Shown piece after piece: positions 1 through 10,147 of a DNA stretch of 64,000 bases. Source of the stretch: Sclerotinia nivalis (lineage: Eukaryota > Ascomycota > Leotiomycetes > Helotiales > Sclerotiniaceae). Numbering within the stretch: the first letter of the stretch is position 1; every line of letters begins with the position of its first letter. The stretch lies in the NCBI GenBank assembly GCA_029531795.1, contig JAPEIS010000018.1:248001-312000 (forward strand), written 5' to 3'. Below the pieces are notes generated by a model. It was not told the origin of the DNA, did not search any database, and was given only the letters and a program-made list of their open reading frames with translations. The position numbers were made by a program, and so were the translations under genes.

Positions 1-795
1 GGGGGAAACAAATATGGAAATAAAATTCAAATAGCACGAAGCCTCTACTATCCTACTACCTATTATACAACATAGAAGCAAATTGCTCAAATCAGCTCAC
101 GAGTCCCGATATTGAAGAAAATTGAGTTTGGACTGGCTTGGCTAATTTCACACCATACTTAAAATAAGTATCATTCCAAGCCTAACGTGTGAATAAAGTT
201 TTAACTACTAAATGCTTAGGCCTAGTTTTTTGATTGGGAAATTCTGGAACTTTTGGTGGGGATTCTTTCAGCTGCTACTTCACTAGTTATGAGACATTCT
301 GGGCAAAGGATAATTATTCATGGAAATATTCAGTCTGCAGAAGAGTTCCGAAATGGCCGAGTCAAGAGAACCCCGGAAAATATTGCTCCACGACGAAGGT
401 TTCTTTGCCGACGAGAATTTACATAGGATTTTAGTATGTGTATTATCCCCTATTCCACGAGCTTCAGCCTTCCTAAATAAGCAAATTTCCTTTCCTACGC
501 TGCAGATGCAATTGAATCGTAAGTTCCTTTCCGTACGCAGTACTTCCCAGGCATGCGCTTCTAACTACCCTTTGCCGGTGTACCAATAATCGGAGAAAGG
601 TATGTGCAGCTAGCATATCAGATAGACGATTGGCTCCAACAACAATTGCGATAATAACTTGGAGGAACCATCAGAAGTGTCGCATGCAATATCAACCCTA
701 AGCTTTGGTTCTACGACACGCAGGCTTAAATAGTGATGAAGGACCCTCTAAACGCTTGAAGCAGTCGTTATCTTCCTCCAGATAACACAAAAAAA
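1..795. other. Left-edge stretch with no assignable gene
   Basis: I see no gene I can name here. On the plus strand several short overlapping open stretches lie between about 230 and 655 in all three frames. Parts look protein-like: around 240-400 one frame reads hydrophobic then basic residues, and around 600-655 another reads a short helix-like stretch ending in WLQQQLR. Stops break every frame, so this may be the 3' end of a decayed plus-strand gene, or just the convergent 3' flank of the minus-strand gene that ends at 796. Confidence 0.3.
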
Positions 796-2097
796 TCAAA
801 TCAATGCAGAAGCATTTGGAATCGAAGTCATGTGTAAGATACACTCATGACCGTCTTGGTTTTTGACAGAGCATTTTTCGCCTTCTCTGACACGCCACAT
901 CCCACCTTTAGATATGCGAAATTTCTCGGTTCCAAGGGACACCCATATGCTACCTTGAGCCACTGAACAAACCTGAAGTCCATTGCTCTTGTCCTTCAAG
1001 ACGATAGTTTCACGGTTTTTTAGATGATAGATGTTAAAATTGACGCCTGCCACATTGATACCTTGCGACTGGCGCATTGGCGATCGGATATAGTTGGATG
1101 AGAATGCAATGTCTGAGTGGGCGAAAACATATTAGCAGATATTAAATGTTGGATTTTGGTAATTTAACTTACTCTCTTCACGCTGTGCATCCTTTTCCAT
1201 GGGATTACCGACCATTGCACGAATTTTGCCAGTGTTGAACTCCCAATCATCATCCTTACGCTTAAGCTCAGCTGATTTGGTAGAAGCTGGTAGAGTAGTT
1301 TGCAGAGGAGGGTACTCTACCGAAAAGGTTGGTGGTGGTTGAGAAAAGGTATTACCAGTGGAGCCACGCCTCTTTCTGAAGGGTGAAGTTGGTGGTAAAA
1401 TTGGAGTTGAAGATATGGGGGAAACGCGGAGAAGATTCAAACGACTTGGAGAAGCTGGTGGGAGAATGGGTGCCTGTCCGTTACTTGAGTAACTTCTTGG
1501 ACGTGTAGGAGGAAGTATCGGGCTGGAGGTCAGTGGTAAAATTGGGAGGTGAGATCGAACGGGTAGGATCGATGTTCTGCGCTGAGCCGAATCGCCATTC
1601 ATCTTGACTCCCTCGGTTTCCGCCTTCTCCCCACCATTTTGAGTATGGCCATTGCTCAGTCCTTCAAAATGTACCGCCTTTGGACCCTTTGACTTGCTCT
1701 TCTTTTTCTTGCTTTCACTTGCATTTTCAAGCTTTTCTTTCATGGCTTTGGGCATTGTGGGTGTCGAGTGTTGGGAATTGCGAGCAGGAGGTAAGATTGG
1801 TTCTCCCAATTCCGCGCTTATCTCTCCTAGACCTCCACTCATCAATGTATCTTCTTTTCGCTGCGATTCGTGAGAATTGTGTTTTGACTTTTGCTTTTTC
1901 TTCTTTTCGCCTTCACCATTCTGCTGTGCATTTTGATGCTGGTGATGGTGGTTCTTCTTTTTCTTGTGCTGGTGCGTATGAGTGTCGGGAGTACCTCCGT
2001 TTGCGTTTCTGGGAATGGCTTCGTAAACATGATCGTGATCATGCTCACGTTTGATACCATGGGGATGGCGATTTTTGTTGCTGGGGAGAACGACCAT
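796..2097 (-). CDS. CENP-C/Mif2-like cupin-domain protein with His/Lys-rich, PILPP-repeat N-terminus
   Basis: Two exons fit: 2097-1173 and 1112-796, with GTAAGT donor, TGCTAAT branch site and CAG acceptor, giving 413 residues. The last ~120 residues resemble the CENP-C/Mif2 C-terminal cupin: a WEF...GKI lead-in, then EENIAFSSNYI across the splice junction, then FRISKGGMWRVREG, the strand pair that is most constant in fungal Mif2. In that family the cupin dimerises the inner-kinetochore protein on centromeric chromatin. The rest is unusual: a His-rich tract and Lys-rich runs at residues ~20-70, then a Ser/Pro region with four PILPP motifs and one PILPL. I see no classical CENP-C motif, so this is either a short, diverged Mif2 or a paralogue. 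A GTAAGT/CTACAG pair near 2254/2104 could be a 5' UTR intron. The family call rests on a modest stretch of similarity. Confidence 0.6.
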
Positions 2098-3561
2098 TGG
2101 ATGCGCTGTAGAGTTTATGGGTTTGTTAGTCTGATTCAGTTTGTTTGTTGTAGGACCAAGATGGAATAATCTGGGAGGCAGTGGGTAGGGCAGAAATGTA
2201 TACTAGATCAGACCGGAACTCAAAGAATCAGAAGAGAAGCAAAATCAACTTACACATCTCGAATGAAGCAATTGCGCGCCCTCTCACGCGATGCGATAAC
2301 AATATCGAATCTATTGCTGTTGAGGTTGTTTGTGGATATAGTTGTAGAGGAAAATAGCAGAACAGAAGTTTTAAGATGAGAAGAAAGAAAGGTTGTGCGA
2401 TTTGGAGAGATTGATTGAAAACTGATTTTTTTTTCCTTTCTATCCCTATCTTCTTTTCTTTTTTTCCCTCCTTTGAACCTGTAGGTAAAGCTCCTATTAT
2501 TTGTTTGGTTTTGAGCCTCGGATACAAAAGTGACGGTGAATCTGATATAAATTTGAGAGGTTGATTTTGATTGGATGATTGGACGAGCTTTGTTTACTTT
2601 TTTAATTTCTGTACTTCAGATGGGATATCATTTGGGTATTGTATCCTCTTCTTTCTTTATCGATTGTTTCAAATTAGATTTTTGAGCATTAAAGGTTCCT
2701 GTATATCTTTTGGGACTTTTCACATCATTATATGCATTTTCCCACCAAGCAACTTAATATATCATGATTTCATAGATTCCACTTTCCGCTTTCCGCTACG
2801 TCAAAGCACACTTGACTACTTTTCTAACCATTTTTTTTTCGATTGAAGAAGACACTCTTATAACCTCCCTCTATAACCTTTTATAAAAGTCAAAGGTTTT
2901 AAAGTTCGTTTACCGGTAAGGATATATCTCACATGGTTAACTTCTTTGCATGCTTTCTTCAAACTGTCCCATAACTAACCTACTCTCGCTATCATCAAAA
3001 GTCATTGTTTCTATCCGGAGCTATCAATGGCGCCGATTTTATTTTATCCTTGTTAAAGATAGAAGATTTTTGAAATTTGGGAGTTTCGGCTTTTCTTTTC
3101 ATTTTTTTTCATTCATTTATCTTGAAAGAAGTGGCAAGATTACATCTACTGGTTACAATTTCTTCTTCACAGGTTCTCTTGGTAACGCCAATAATATGCT
3201 AGACTTCAAAATTAAGGGAATAAAAATTGTTGCTGCGTCCATTTCTGTGTCCGTTGTTGCGCAATATTTGGACAAGATGAAATCAGTTATATTCTGCGCG
3301 GTGGTATTGAGGTCAATATCACGCGTCGGTAGCGCCGTGTCAAATATCTGCCCAAGTTATATCCGATGGAGACTCCAGTGGCCTTGCAGATCAGCTATTT
3401 TGACCGGTCTAGGCTTGTCGCAGTTCACATTCTCCAAAACGTTTTTCGCGGTAGCAGTTTTAACGAGGAACAGATGTGAGTTCTCATTAGTGAGTGGAGC
3501 AAAGCTAGGATATATTTCGCTTATTGAGGAGGTTCTATGTGGGAACTGACTATTTGGCTTT
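2098..3561. other. Intergenic: upstream of the Mif2-like gene to the retrotransposon
   Basis: AT-rich sequence with T-runs and CT-rich tracts expected of the promoter and leader of the minus-strand gene. Open frames exist on both strands at 2950-3549 and 3357-3566, but none shows a domain or splice structure I recognise. The retrotransposon inserted at the right edge of this stretch. Confidence 0.4.
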
Positions 3562-3566
3562 TTGTT
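3562..3566. repeat. Target-site duplication, left copy (TTGTT)
   Basis: TTGTT abuts the left LTR and is repeated at 9340-9344 directly after the right LTR. Five bases is the usual duplication made by Ty1/copia integrases, and the perfect match fixes both element ends. Confidence 0.9.
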
Positions 3567-4096
3567 TCTCGTAGGAGGTTGATCGGATAATAATAAATAA
3601 TATAATAATAATACTATAATATTATTTATTATAATAGTGGAAGACTTAGTCGTATTTAGCTTAGGAGTGATCGAATATATGAACAATAGAATATTGAAGT
3701 CAGAATTATATATATATTGAATATTGAATTTTTTATCTGCTTATTTTTTCGAAGAATTCTTTGAAGAAGATCTTCGTATTTATAGATTTTAATGAGATTC
3801 TACACTATTCTATGATTATAAATAAGATCGATTTAAATCGAATCTTATAGAATCATTTTATATAATAAAAGGAAATAATAACCAATAGTATTCAATCTGA
3901 GAATAAGAAAATTCTATATGCTTCCATTTCATTCTATTCCATTATAAATCATTCTGATATGATATATGATCGAAATTTTATATAATAATAAAATTTAATA
4001 ATATGAAATCATATTATTAATATATCACGTGATCATATAACTATTGGTTCGGTAAATATTATTAAGTGTTTTAATAACTTATTAGGAATTCTCACA
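3567..4096 (-). repeat. 3' LTR of the copia element
   Basis: 530 bp, apparently identical to 8810-9339. On the coding strand it starts TGTGAGAATTCC and ends CTCCTACGAGA, so it opens with the canonical TG but closes with GA rather than CA. It contains a palindromic ATCACGTGAT (E-box CACGTG at 4026-4031) and many AT-rich palindromes. Confidence 0.95.
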
Positions 4097-4106
4097 CACC
4101 CCCATA
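4097..4106 (-). other. Polypurine tract of the copia element
   Basis: On the coding strand TATGGGGGTG sits directly before the TGTGAG start of the 3' LTR. Position and purine content fit the plus-strand priming site that RNase H leaves during reverse transcription. Confidence 0.75.
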
Positions 4107-4133
4107 ATAAGTGTATTAAATATTTTAATAATA

Positions 4134-5762
4134 TTAATATAAATTAATCTGTTTTAAGAATTCGATTAATTTAATTCGAGCTAATGGCTTAGTAAGGCCA
4201 TCGGCTTTTTGATCATTAGTAGATATATAAATTAGATCTAAATCACCTGAATTTATAATATCTCTAATATAGTAAAACCGTATTGCTATATGCTTGCTTC
4301 TTTCGTGAAATATAGGGTTTTTAGCAAGTGCTAGCGCGGCTTGATTATCTGTATATAGTGGGAATTTATCTTGTTTATACAGATTGAGTTCTTTTAATAG
4401 CTTTTTAATATATATAGCCTCTTTAGCTGCAATATTAATAGCTATAAATTCAGCCTCTGAAGTTGATTGAGCTACTACTGATTGTAGTTTAGATTTCCAA
4501 CTAATAGGCCCTTCTGCTAGTGTAAATACGTATCCGCTAGTTGATTTATACGTATTAACATCACCCCCATAATCCGAATCACAATAACCTTTAATATAAG
4601 GGTTATTATTGCGTTTATAATTAGTACCTTTATTAATAGTACCTCTTAAATATCGTAGTATTCTTTTTGCGGCTTGGAGATGTATAGAGCTAGGATTGGA
4701 CGAGAAACTAGCTAATCTACCGACGTGAAAAGCTATATCTAATCTAGTTCCAAGTGATAAATATAATAAAGAACCAATAATTTCTTGATATAATTTTATA
4801 TCCTTATTATTAGCTTTTTCTTTATTATAGTAAAGCTTTATTTTCGGATCCATTGGAGTGGAAACAGGGTGTGAATCTAGCATTCCGAATCTAGCTAATA
4901 TCTTTTTGGTGTGTTCTGATTGGTGTAGCTTTAAACAGTCGGCTTTTCTTTCGATTTGAATGCCTAAATAGTCTTTAATAGGCCCTAGATCTTTTAAATC
5001 GAAATGCTTTTTAAGATTACTAATGAATTCATTAATAATCTCTTGATTTGGAGCTATAATAGCTATATCATCGACGTATATACTGAGAATGATATTCTTA
5101 TTCTTATTGATAAAAATACATTCTTCAGTGATTAGATTATTGAAATCTAATTTGTTTAGAATGTCTTTTAAGGTATAATACCAGATTCGAGCCGATTGTT
5201 TTAGACCGTATAAAGCCTTATTTAATTTTAAAGCTTTATTATTTAATTCATTAAAGCCTTCAGGAGGGGTTAAGATCAGAGGTGTATCGATATTGCCTTG
5301 AGCAAAAGCTAATACCATATCGATTTTATGAATTAGCCAATCATTTTGGAGAGCTAATACGAATAATAGCTTCCAAGCCATCGATTTAACTACGGATGCA
5401 TGGGTATCAATATAGTCTAATCCGTATAATTGCTCGAATCCTTTAGCTACGAATCTAGCTTTGAATTCGATGAAATCACCCAAATCCTTTATTTTATAAA
5501 CCCATCTAGTTTTAAGGGTTTTATTGTTATTTGGATTATTAATAATATCCCAGGTTTTATTCAATTCAAGGGTATTTATTTCGTAGTCCATAGCTTTTAG
5601 CCAATATTCTTTCTCCGGTGAGCTAATTGCTTCTTTATAGGATTTTGGTTCGGTCAATATATGATCAGGCTTTTTAATAATGATTTTGTTGTTATTATTA
5701 AGCCGAATATCGAAGGCTAATTGAAGGTTTTTCGAATTTTCGTCGTCGATTTCGAGTTTCAC
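4134..5762 (-). CDS. Copia pol part: reverse transcriptase and RNase H
   Basis: A 542-codon open frame. The RT opens with a W-x-x-A-M-x-x-E segment (EYWLKAMDYEINTLELNKTW), followed by RFVAKGFEQLYGLDY, the catalytic YVDD box in LSIYVDDIAII, and GPIKDYLGIQIER. RNase H follows with GYCDSDYGGD, STSGYVFTL, QSTSEAEFIAI, LYTDNQAALALAKNP and the C-terminal KADGLTKPL. All acidic catalytic positions seen in copia elements are kept. The frame has no ATG at its start: it opens right after a TAA in its own frame and overlaps the upstream frame by only a few bases, so it is translated either by frameshifting or not at all. See the frame-break finding. Confidence 0.92.
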   Translation of the reverse strand: MKLEIDDENSKNLQLAFDIRLNNNNKIIIKKPDHILTEPKSYKEAISSPEKEYWLKAMDYEINTLELNKTWDIINNPNNNKTLKTRWVYKIKDLGDFIEFKARFVAKGFEQLYGLDYIDTHASVVKSMAWKLLFVLALQNDWLIHKIDMVLAFAQGNIDTPLILTPPEGFNELNNKALKLNKALYGLKQSARIWYYTLKDILNKLDFNNLITEECIFINKNKNIILSIYVDDIAIIAPNQEIINEFISNLKKHFDLKDLGPIKDYLGIQIERKADCLKLHQSEHTKKILARFGMLDSHPVSTPMDPKIKLYYNKEKANNKDIKLYQEIIGSLLYLSLGTRLDIAFHVGRLASFSSNPSSIHLQAAKRILRYLRGTINKGTNYKRNNNPYIKGYCDSDYGGDVNTYKSTSGYVFTLAEGPISWKSKLQSVVAQSTSEAEFIAINIAAKEAIYIKKLLKELNLYKQDKFPLYTDNQAALALAKNPIFHERSKHIAIRFYYIRDIINSGDLDLIYISTNDQKADGLTKPLARIKLIEFLKQINLY

Positions 5763-8323
5763 CCCTTATTGATCGAATTAAAATACCCCGAAAAAGCTAG
5801 ACCATAGTATGACACACCTTTATGATCATATGAAAAGCCTTTATTTTCAGGTTCTAGACCTCTAATTCGTTTAGAGGTTCGAATTTCGGGTTTTTCGAAA
5901 GAGTTTTCTTTGATTTCAACATCCGAAAGCTCTGATTCGTCGGATATTTCGACTATTTCCCTTTCAGGAGTAGGGGTTTCTACTATAATTGAAGTTGAAT
6001 TTTCTTCTTCTTGACTTATAGTATTAATAGGTTCGAAATCAGGGCTTTCTTCTTCCAAAATATTTAAATCCTGATTTTTATATTCATCGGAATATTTTAA
6101 ATTCTCCTGAATATCAACATCCCTTGCACTAATCACTCTTTTTATTGCAGGGATATATATTAGAAAGTTATTAGAGGATTCAAAACCTACTAATATACCT
6201 TTTCGAGCCCTAAAATCCATTTTCCCTTTTCGAATTTCTTTGTTATTCAATATATAAGTGAGTGAACCTAGTATTTTTATGTAATCTAGATTAGGTTTCT
6301 TATTATATATCAATTCGAAAGGTGATGATTTAATAGAACTATTATAGGTTCTATTCTTGATATGGGCTATAGCCTGAATTAGATAAGGCCATAGAAAAAG
6401 AGGAATATCTTTTTCTTTAATTAGACATAATAATCTTTCGATTATATATCTATTTAATACCTCAGCTATTCCATTTTGGGAATGCGTATACGGGCTTATA
6501 TACTCTGAAATAATCCCGTGATTTTTGATGAAAATAGACCATTTATTCGATAAAAACTCTAGAGCATTATCTAGTCTTAATATTTTAATGTTAATTTTAA
6601 ACTGAGTTTTAATTAGATTATAAAACTCTATTAGAATATCGTAGGCTTGTGATTTGAATTTAATGGGATATACCCAAATAGCTCTAGTAGCCCATTCCGT
6701 AAAGGTTAAAAAGTATTTTTCACCTTTAATTCCTGTAATTCGAAAGGGCCCTGCAATATCAAGGCTGAATTTTTCGAATTTATTCGATATAGGAGGTATT
6801 TCAGAAGGTTCTCGGCTTATTATTTGATGGAATTTGCCGAATTTACATGGTTCGCATGTATTTAAATCAGATATATTATCTTCTGATTTAATATTTAAGG
6901 ATTTGATGAGATGATCCTTATTGATATGACCTAATCTCTTATGCATTAGATTCAAATCGATTTTATTGGCTAATAGCTCTGGTTCTTCTTCGAATTCAGA
7001 GCTGTTATTGGTATTAATGCTTTCGATATATTTAGAGTTTATTTTAAAATCTAAATAATAAGCATTATTGATCCAAGGAGCTGTGGTTTTAATATTATAC
7101 CCTTTATGAACTAGGTTGATTTTGTCTCCAGGAGGGATAATATGACTAGCCCAACCTCTAGTAGCTATTTTATTCGTACTAATTAAGGTTGTAGCTAATT
7201 TGGGTATATAATATACCCCTTGAATAATCACCTCTGAATTATTATTAATAATAATAGGAATATCGCCTATTCCTTCGATTGAGACGTTTTCACCACTAGC
7301 TACAGTGATACAATGATTCTTTAATGGTTTATAATTAATAAACCATTCTTTATTAGGGCAATAATGTTCTGTGGCACCGGAATCTAATATGAATTTATAT
7401 TTCGAAATATTAGCTAAATTAGCTATTCCGATATTATGATTCACAGTCATTAACTGTTTGTTTGAAAGAGGGTTCTTTTTGCTCGAATCATTATTCGAAT
7501 TCGAATTTGAATTAGAATTAGATTGCTTATTATTAGCACCCTTATTATTCTTTAATTCAGGGTATTTAATGAAGCATTTTGATTCTAAATGACCCTTCTT
7601 TCGGCAATGACTACAATAAGGAGTTTTATTCTTATTTTTAAAGCTAGCCTTATTTGCATTGAAATCTGTATTAGATTTCATTCTAGCCTCTTCAGATATT
7701 AATTCAGAAAATAAATTATCTAAATCAATATTGTTGTCATTATTAGCTAGCTCCTTAGCTAATTCTTCGTATTTTCTAGAGGCAAAACCATCGAAAGAAC
7801 TAGGTAGGCCTCTAAAAAGAAACCATGCTATAAAAGCCTTCGGAATTTCGTATTTCATTGATTTTAAATAGTTATACGATGATTGAATAGAATTAGTATA
7901 ATCATCCATATCATCAGAACTATTATAATTGGATTCTATTAGTTTATTCAGATATCTCCCCATTAGTTCTAGTGAAGATTCTCCGAATATTTTATTAATA
8001 GCTTCCCAGAGAGTTTTAGCCGTAGTTTTATCCTTAAATCTTTCGACTAATTCGAAGCTAATTATAGATTTAATAGCTCCTAAAGCTCTCTTTTCATTTC
8101 GAAGATATTCGGAAGCTTTTTCATTGAATTTAATAGCCAATTCTGGGGTATAAGGCTCTCCTTTATCATTTACATATAATGATTTATTTGGAGGCGTTTC
8201 GGATCCATCGATATAAGGCATAAAACCATTAATTTCGAGGTATAATTTAGCCTTATTTATCCATTCAATATAATTAGACCTCCCTTTTAAGGGTTCTCCT
8301 TTAAAAGTTATACCAGAAGCCAT
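5759..8323 (-). CDS. Copia Gag, aspartic protease and integrase
   Basis: 854 residues from an ATG in a clean context. The order is Gag capsid region (~1-230), a CCHC zinc knuckle (CSHCRKKGHLESKC, ~236-249), a Ser/Asn linker, the protease active site ILDSGATEHY (~313), the integrase HHCC zinc domain (HKRLGH...CEPCKFGK) and the integrase core with D in SLDIAGPF, D in LRLDNALEF and E in SQNGIAEVLNR. The frame ends in TGA within a GGGGTGA string. In many copia elements Gag and Pol form one frame; here the break falls between integrase and RT. Autonomous activity needs both frames. Confidence 0.93.
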   Translation of the reverse strand: MASGITFKGEPLKGRSNYIEWINKAKLYLEINGFMPYIDGSETPPNKSLYVNDKGEPYTPELAIKFNEKASEYLRNEKRALGAIKSIISFELVERFKDKTTAKTLWEAINKIFGESSLELMGRYLNKLIESNYNSSDDMDDYTNSIQSSYNYLKSMKYEIPKAFIAWFLFRGLPSSFDGFASRKYEELAKELANNDNNIDLDNLFSELISEEARMKSNTDFNANKASFKNKNKTPYCSHCRKKGHLESKCFIKYPELKNNKGANNKQSNSNSNSNSNNDSSKKNPLSNKQLMTVNHNIGIANLANISKYKFILDSGATEHYCPNKEWFINYKPLKNHCITVASGENVSIEGIGDIPIIINNNSEVIIQGVYYIPKLATTLISTNKIATRGWASHIIPPGDKINLVHKGYNIKTTAPWINNAYYLDFKINSKYIESINTNNSSEFEEEPELLANKIDLNLMHKRLGHINKDHLIKSLNIKSEDNISDLNTCEPCKFGKFHQIISREPSEIPPISNKFEKFSLDIAGPFRITGIKGEKYFLTFTEWATRAIWVYPIKFKSQAYDILIEFYNLIKTQFKINIKILRLDNALEFLSNKWSIFIKNHGIISEYISPYTHSQNGIAEVLNRYIIERLLCLIKEKDIPLFLWPYLIQAIAHIKNRTYNSSIKSSPFELIYNKKPNLDYIKILGSLTYILNNKEIRKGKMDFRARKGILVGFESSNNFLIYIPAIKRVISARDVDIQENLKYSDEYKNQDLNILEEESPDFEPINTISQEEENSTSIIVETPTPEREIVEISDESELSDVEIKENSFEKPEIRTSKRIRGLEPENKGFSYDHKGVSYYGLAFSGYFNSINKG

Positions 8324-8809
8324 TTTTAAGCTTTTATATGTAAGCTATATGGACTTTTAATCTAGTATAGTATTAATACTAATTTTGATGAATTTAGTAT
8401 TAAAATTTGAATGGAATTCGATAGTGATTCGATTTAATATCGAAATTAGATCGATTTCGGTATAATAAACCAGCCACCTCTTAAATTAGATCTTTATTTT
8501 AAACTTTATAAAATAAAGCCTAAATAAGCTAGGGCACCTTGGTATGAAGAAATTGATATATCACCCGCTATGGGTAGCGTATAGCTTAAATATATCGTCT
8601 AGGGACCTAATTTTATTCACTCAATTAGGTTTAGCTTCAGGGACGCAGGCCTCAGGGTTTATTTTAGTATATTTCGATAATAATTCAATATGATATTGAT
8701 ATTATATCGATATAGTGATATTCGACAGCTCAATAGCTATAATATTATAGCTTTGAATCGAGCTAGTACCCCTTTTTAAGCTAGTATTTGACTAGCCGGG
8801 CTCATAACC
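8324..8809 (-). other. Leader of the copia element
   Basis: Untranslated, AT-rich leader between primer site and Gag ATG. No coding frame is seen. It would hold packaging signals, which I cannot recognise by motif. Confidence 0.6.
8798..8809 (-). promoter_or_regulatory. Primer-binding site matching the initiator-tRNA anticodon arm
   Basis: Directly inside the 5' LTR the plus strand reads GGGCTCATAACC, the anticodon stem-loop sequence of eukaryotic initiator tRNA-Met (CAU anticodon). The element RNA is thus complementary to the tRNA interior and not to its 3' CCA end. Drosophila copia and yeast Ty5 are known to prime from a cleaved half of tRNA-iMet in this way, so the same mechanism is inferred. 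Confidence 0.82.
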
Positions 8810-9339
8810 TCTCGTAGGAGGTTGATCGGATAATAATAAATAATATAATAATAATACTATAATATTATTTATTATAATAGTGGAAGACTTAGTCGTATTT
8901 AGCTTAGGAGTGATCGAATATATGAACAATAGAATATTGAAGTCAGAATTATATATATATTGAATATTGAATTTTTTATCTGCTTATTTTTTCGAAGAAT
9001 TCTTTGAAGAAGATCTTCGTATTTATAGATTTTAATGAGATTCTACACTATTCTATGATTATAAATAAGATCGATTTAAATCGAATCTTATAGAATCATT
9101 TTATATAATAAAAGGAAATAATAACCAATAGTATTCAATCTGAGAATAAGAAAATTCTATATGCTTCCATTTCATTCTATTCCATTATAAATCATTCTGA
9201 TATGATATATGATCGAAATTTTATATAATAATAAAATTTAATAATATGAAATCATATTATTAATATATCACGTGATCATATAACTATTGGTTCGGTAAAT
9301 ATTATTAAGTGTTTTAATAACTTATTAGGAATTCTCACA
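8810..9339 (-). repeat. 5' LTR of the copia element
   Basis: 530 bp copy of 3567-4096 with the same E-box palindrome (CACGTG at 9269-9274). In the coding direction this is the promoter-bearing LTR. I see no single convincing TATA box because the whole LTR is AT-rich. Confidence 0.95.
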
Positions 9340-9344
9340 TTGTT
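9340..9344. repeat. Target-site duplication, right copy (TTGTT)
   Basis: Matches 3562-3566 exactly and touches the end of the right LTR. Confidence 0.9.
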
Positions 9345-10147
9345 TTTAAATCTTATGTTGGTAAACCTCTACCGGACCACTCTTGCGATTCCGAAGCCCC
9401 TTCCAACTGACATTGATAACGTAAGTAAAGCAAGCCGATGTTAGACACACTTTGCCTAACTCTAGGATACAGCACATCAATATATTGTTCTCGAGGATGG
9501 GCTCCGCCGAGCTCGTTTCTAAGATTTTGCGGAATTCTGGTGGACCACTGATCGGCTTCTCGCACACCGGAAAGTATCTCCGCAGGAGGGACCGACAGCC
9601 ACGATACATCCGACTATGAAAGTCGAGAGTTGGAAGACTCGATAACTATTTGTACTGGGAACCTTTAATGGGAGACTCGACTTGCGCTGTGGCTTATCAC
9701 TTTAAAGGGTTTATTAGAGGATGTTAAGTCAGTAGATTCTTAACGAGTCTTCCAAATGCAGCCCTATTTGATTCATGGACTCCATTACATCTGTCTATAC
9801 TTCGATCAGAGATTTGCTATGGTCCACTAAGAGTACGCGCCATCAGTTTCTAAATCGACCAAGCATTTATTTTATCCCTTGGATTTTTGCATAATGCATC
9901 TCGGTGGTCCTGCAAAAGCAGTCGACGAGTATGGCTGCCTGGATACTTATCTTGAGAACCGATTCAACCTCAAAGGGGCTTCGAAACTGCTGTTTTGTAG
10001 AGTTGGTACGTCAATAAACGCTTGCCATTTCGTTACCAAATTGCCAGAAAACAGACCTGTAGTTGTCGCAGTCGGCCGATTTCTTCAATTATCCCGAGTC
10101 TGTTTCAATATTTGTCAGTATAGAGAGTCTTTAGAATCTCACATTTC
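9345..10147. other. Right flank of the retrotransposon, no intact gene
   Basis: Short open stretches on both strands, none with a recognisable domain. It lies directly downstream, in the minus sense, of the HET pseudogene and may carry its degenerated C-terminal half; a Cys/Arg-rich minus stretch at 9350-9609 is the best candidate, but I could not align it to the family. Confidence 0.3.

Larger units (their letters stand above)
3567..9339 (-). mobile_element. Complete Ty1/copia LTR retrotransposon
   Basis: The element is 5,773 bp, coding on the minus strand: 5' LTR 8810-9339, primer site 8798-8809, leader 8324-8809, Gag-protease-integrase frame 8323-5759, reverse transcriptase-RNase H frame 5762-4134, polypurine tract 4106-4097, 3' LTR 4096-3567. 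Integrase precedes reverse transcriptase, which is the copia order. The LTRs look identical by eye and the target duplication is perfect, so insertion was recent. It is far more AT-rich than flanking genes. All catalytic motifs are present and no dense stop codons of the RIP kind are seen. The one flaw is a frame break between integrase and reverse transcriptase. Confidence 0.95.

Noticed and set aside
2950..3549. 199-codon plus-strand open frame beside the retrotransposon
   Set aside because: AT-rich sequence, no domain, no splice or promoter context, and a competing open frame on the other strand; could be chance.
9346..9609. Minus-strand Cys/Arg-rich frame as the C-terminus of the HET gene
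   Set aside because: Suggestive position, but I could not align it to any HET C-terminal segment, so it is not included in the pseudogene.
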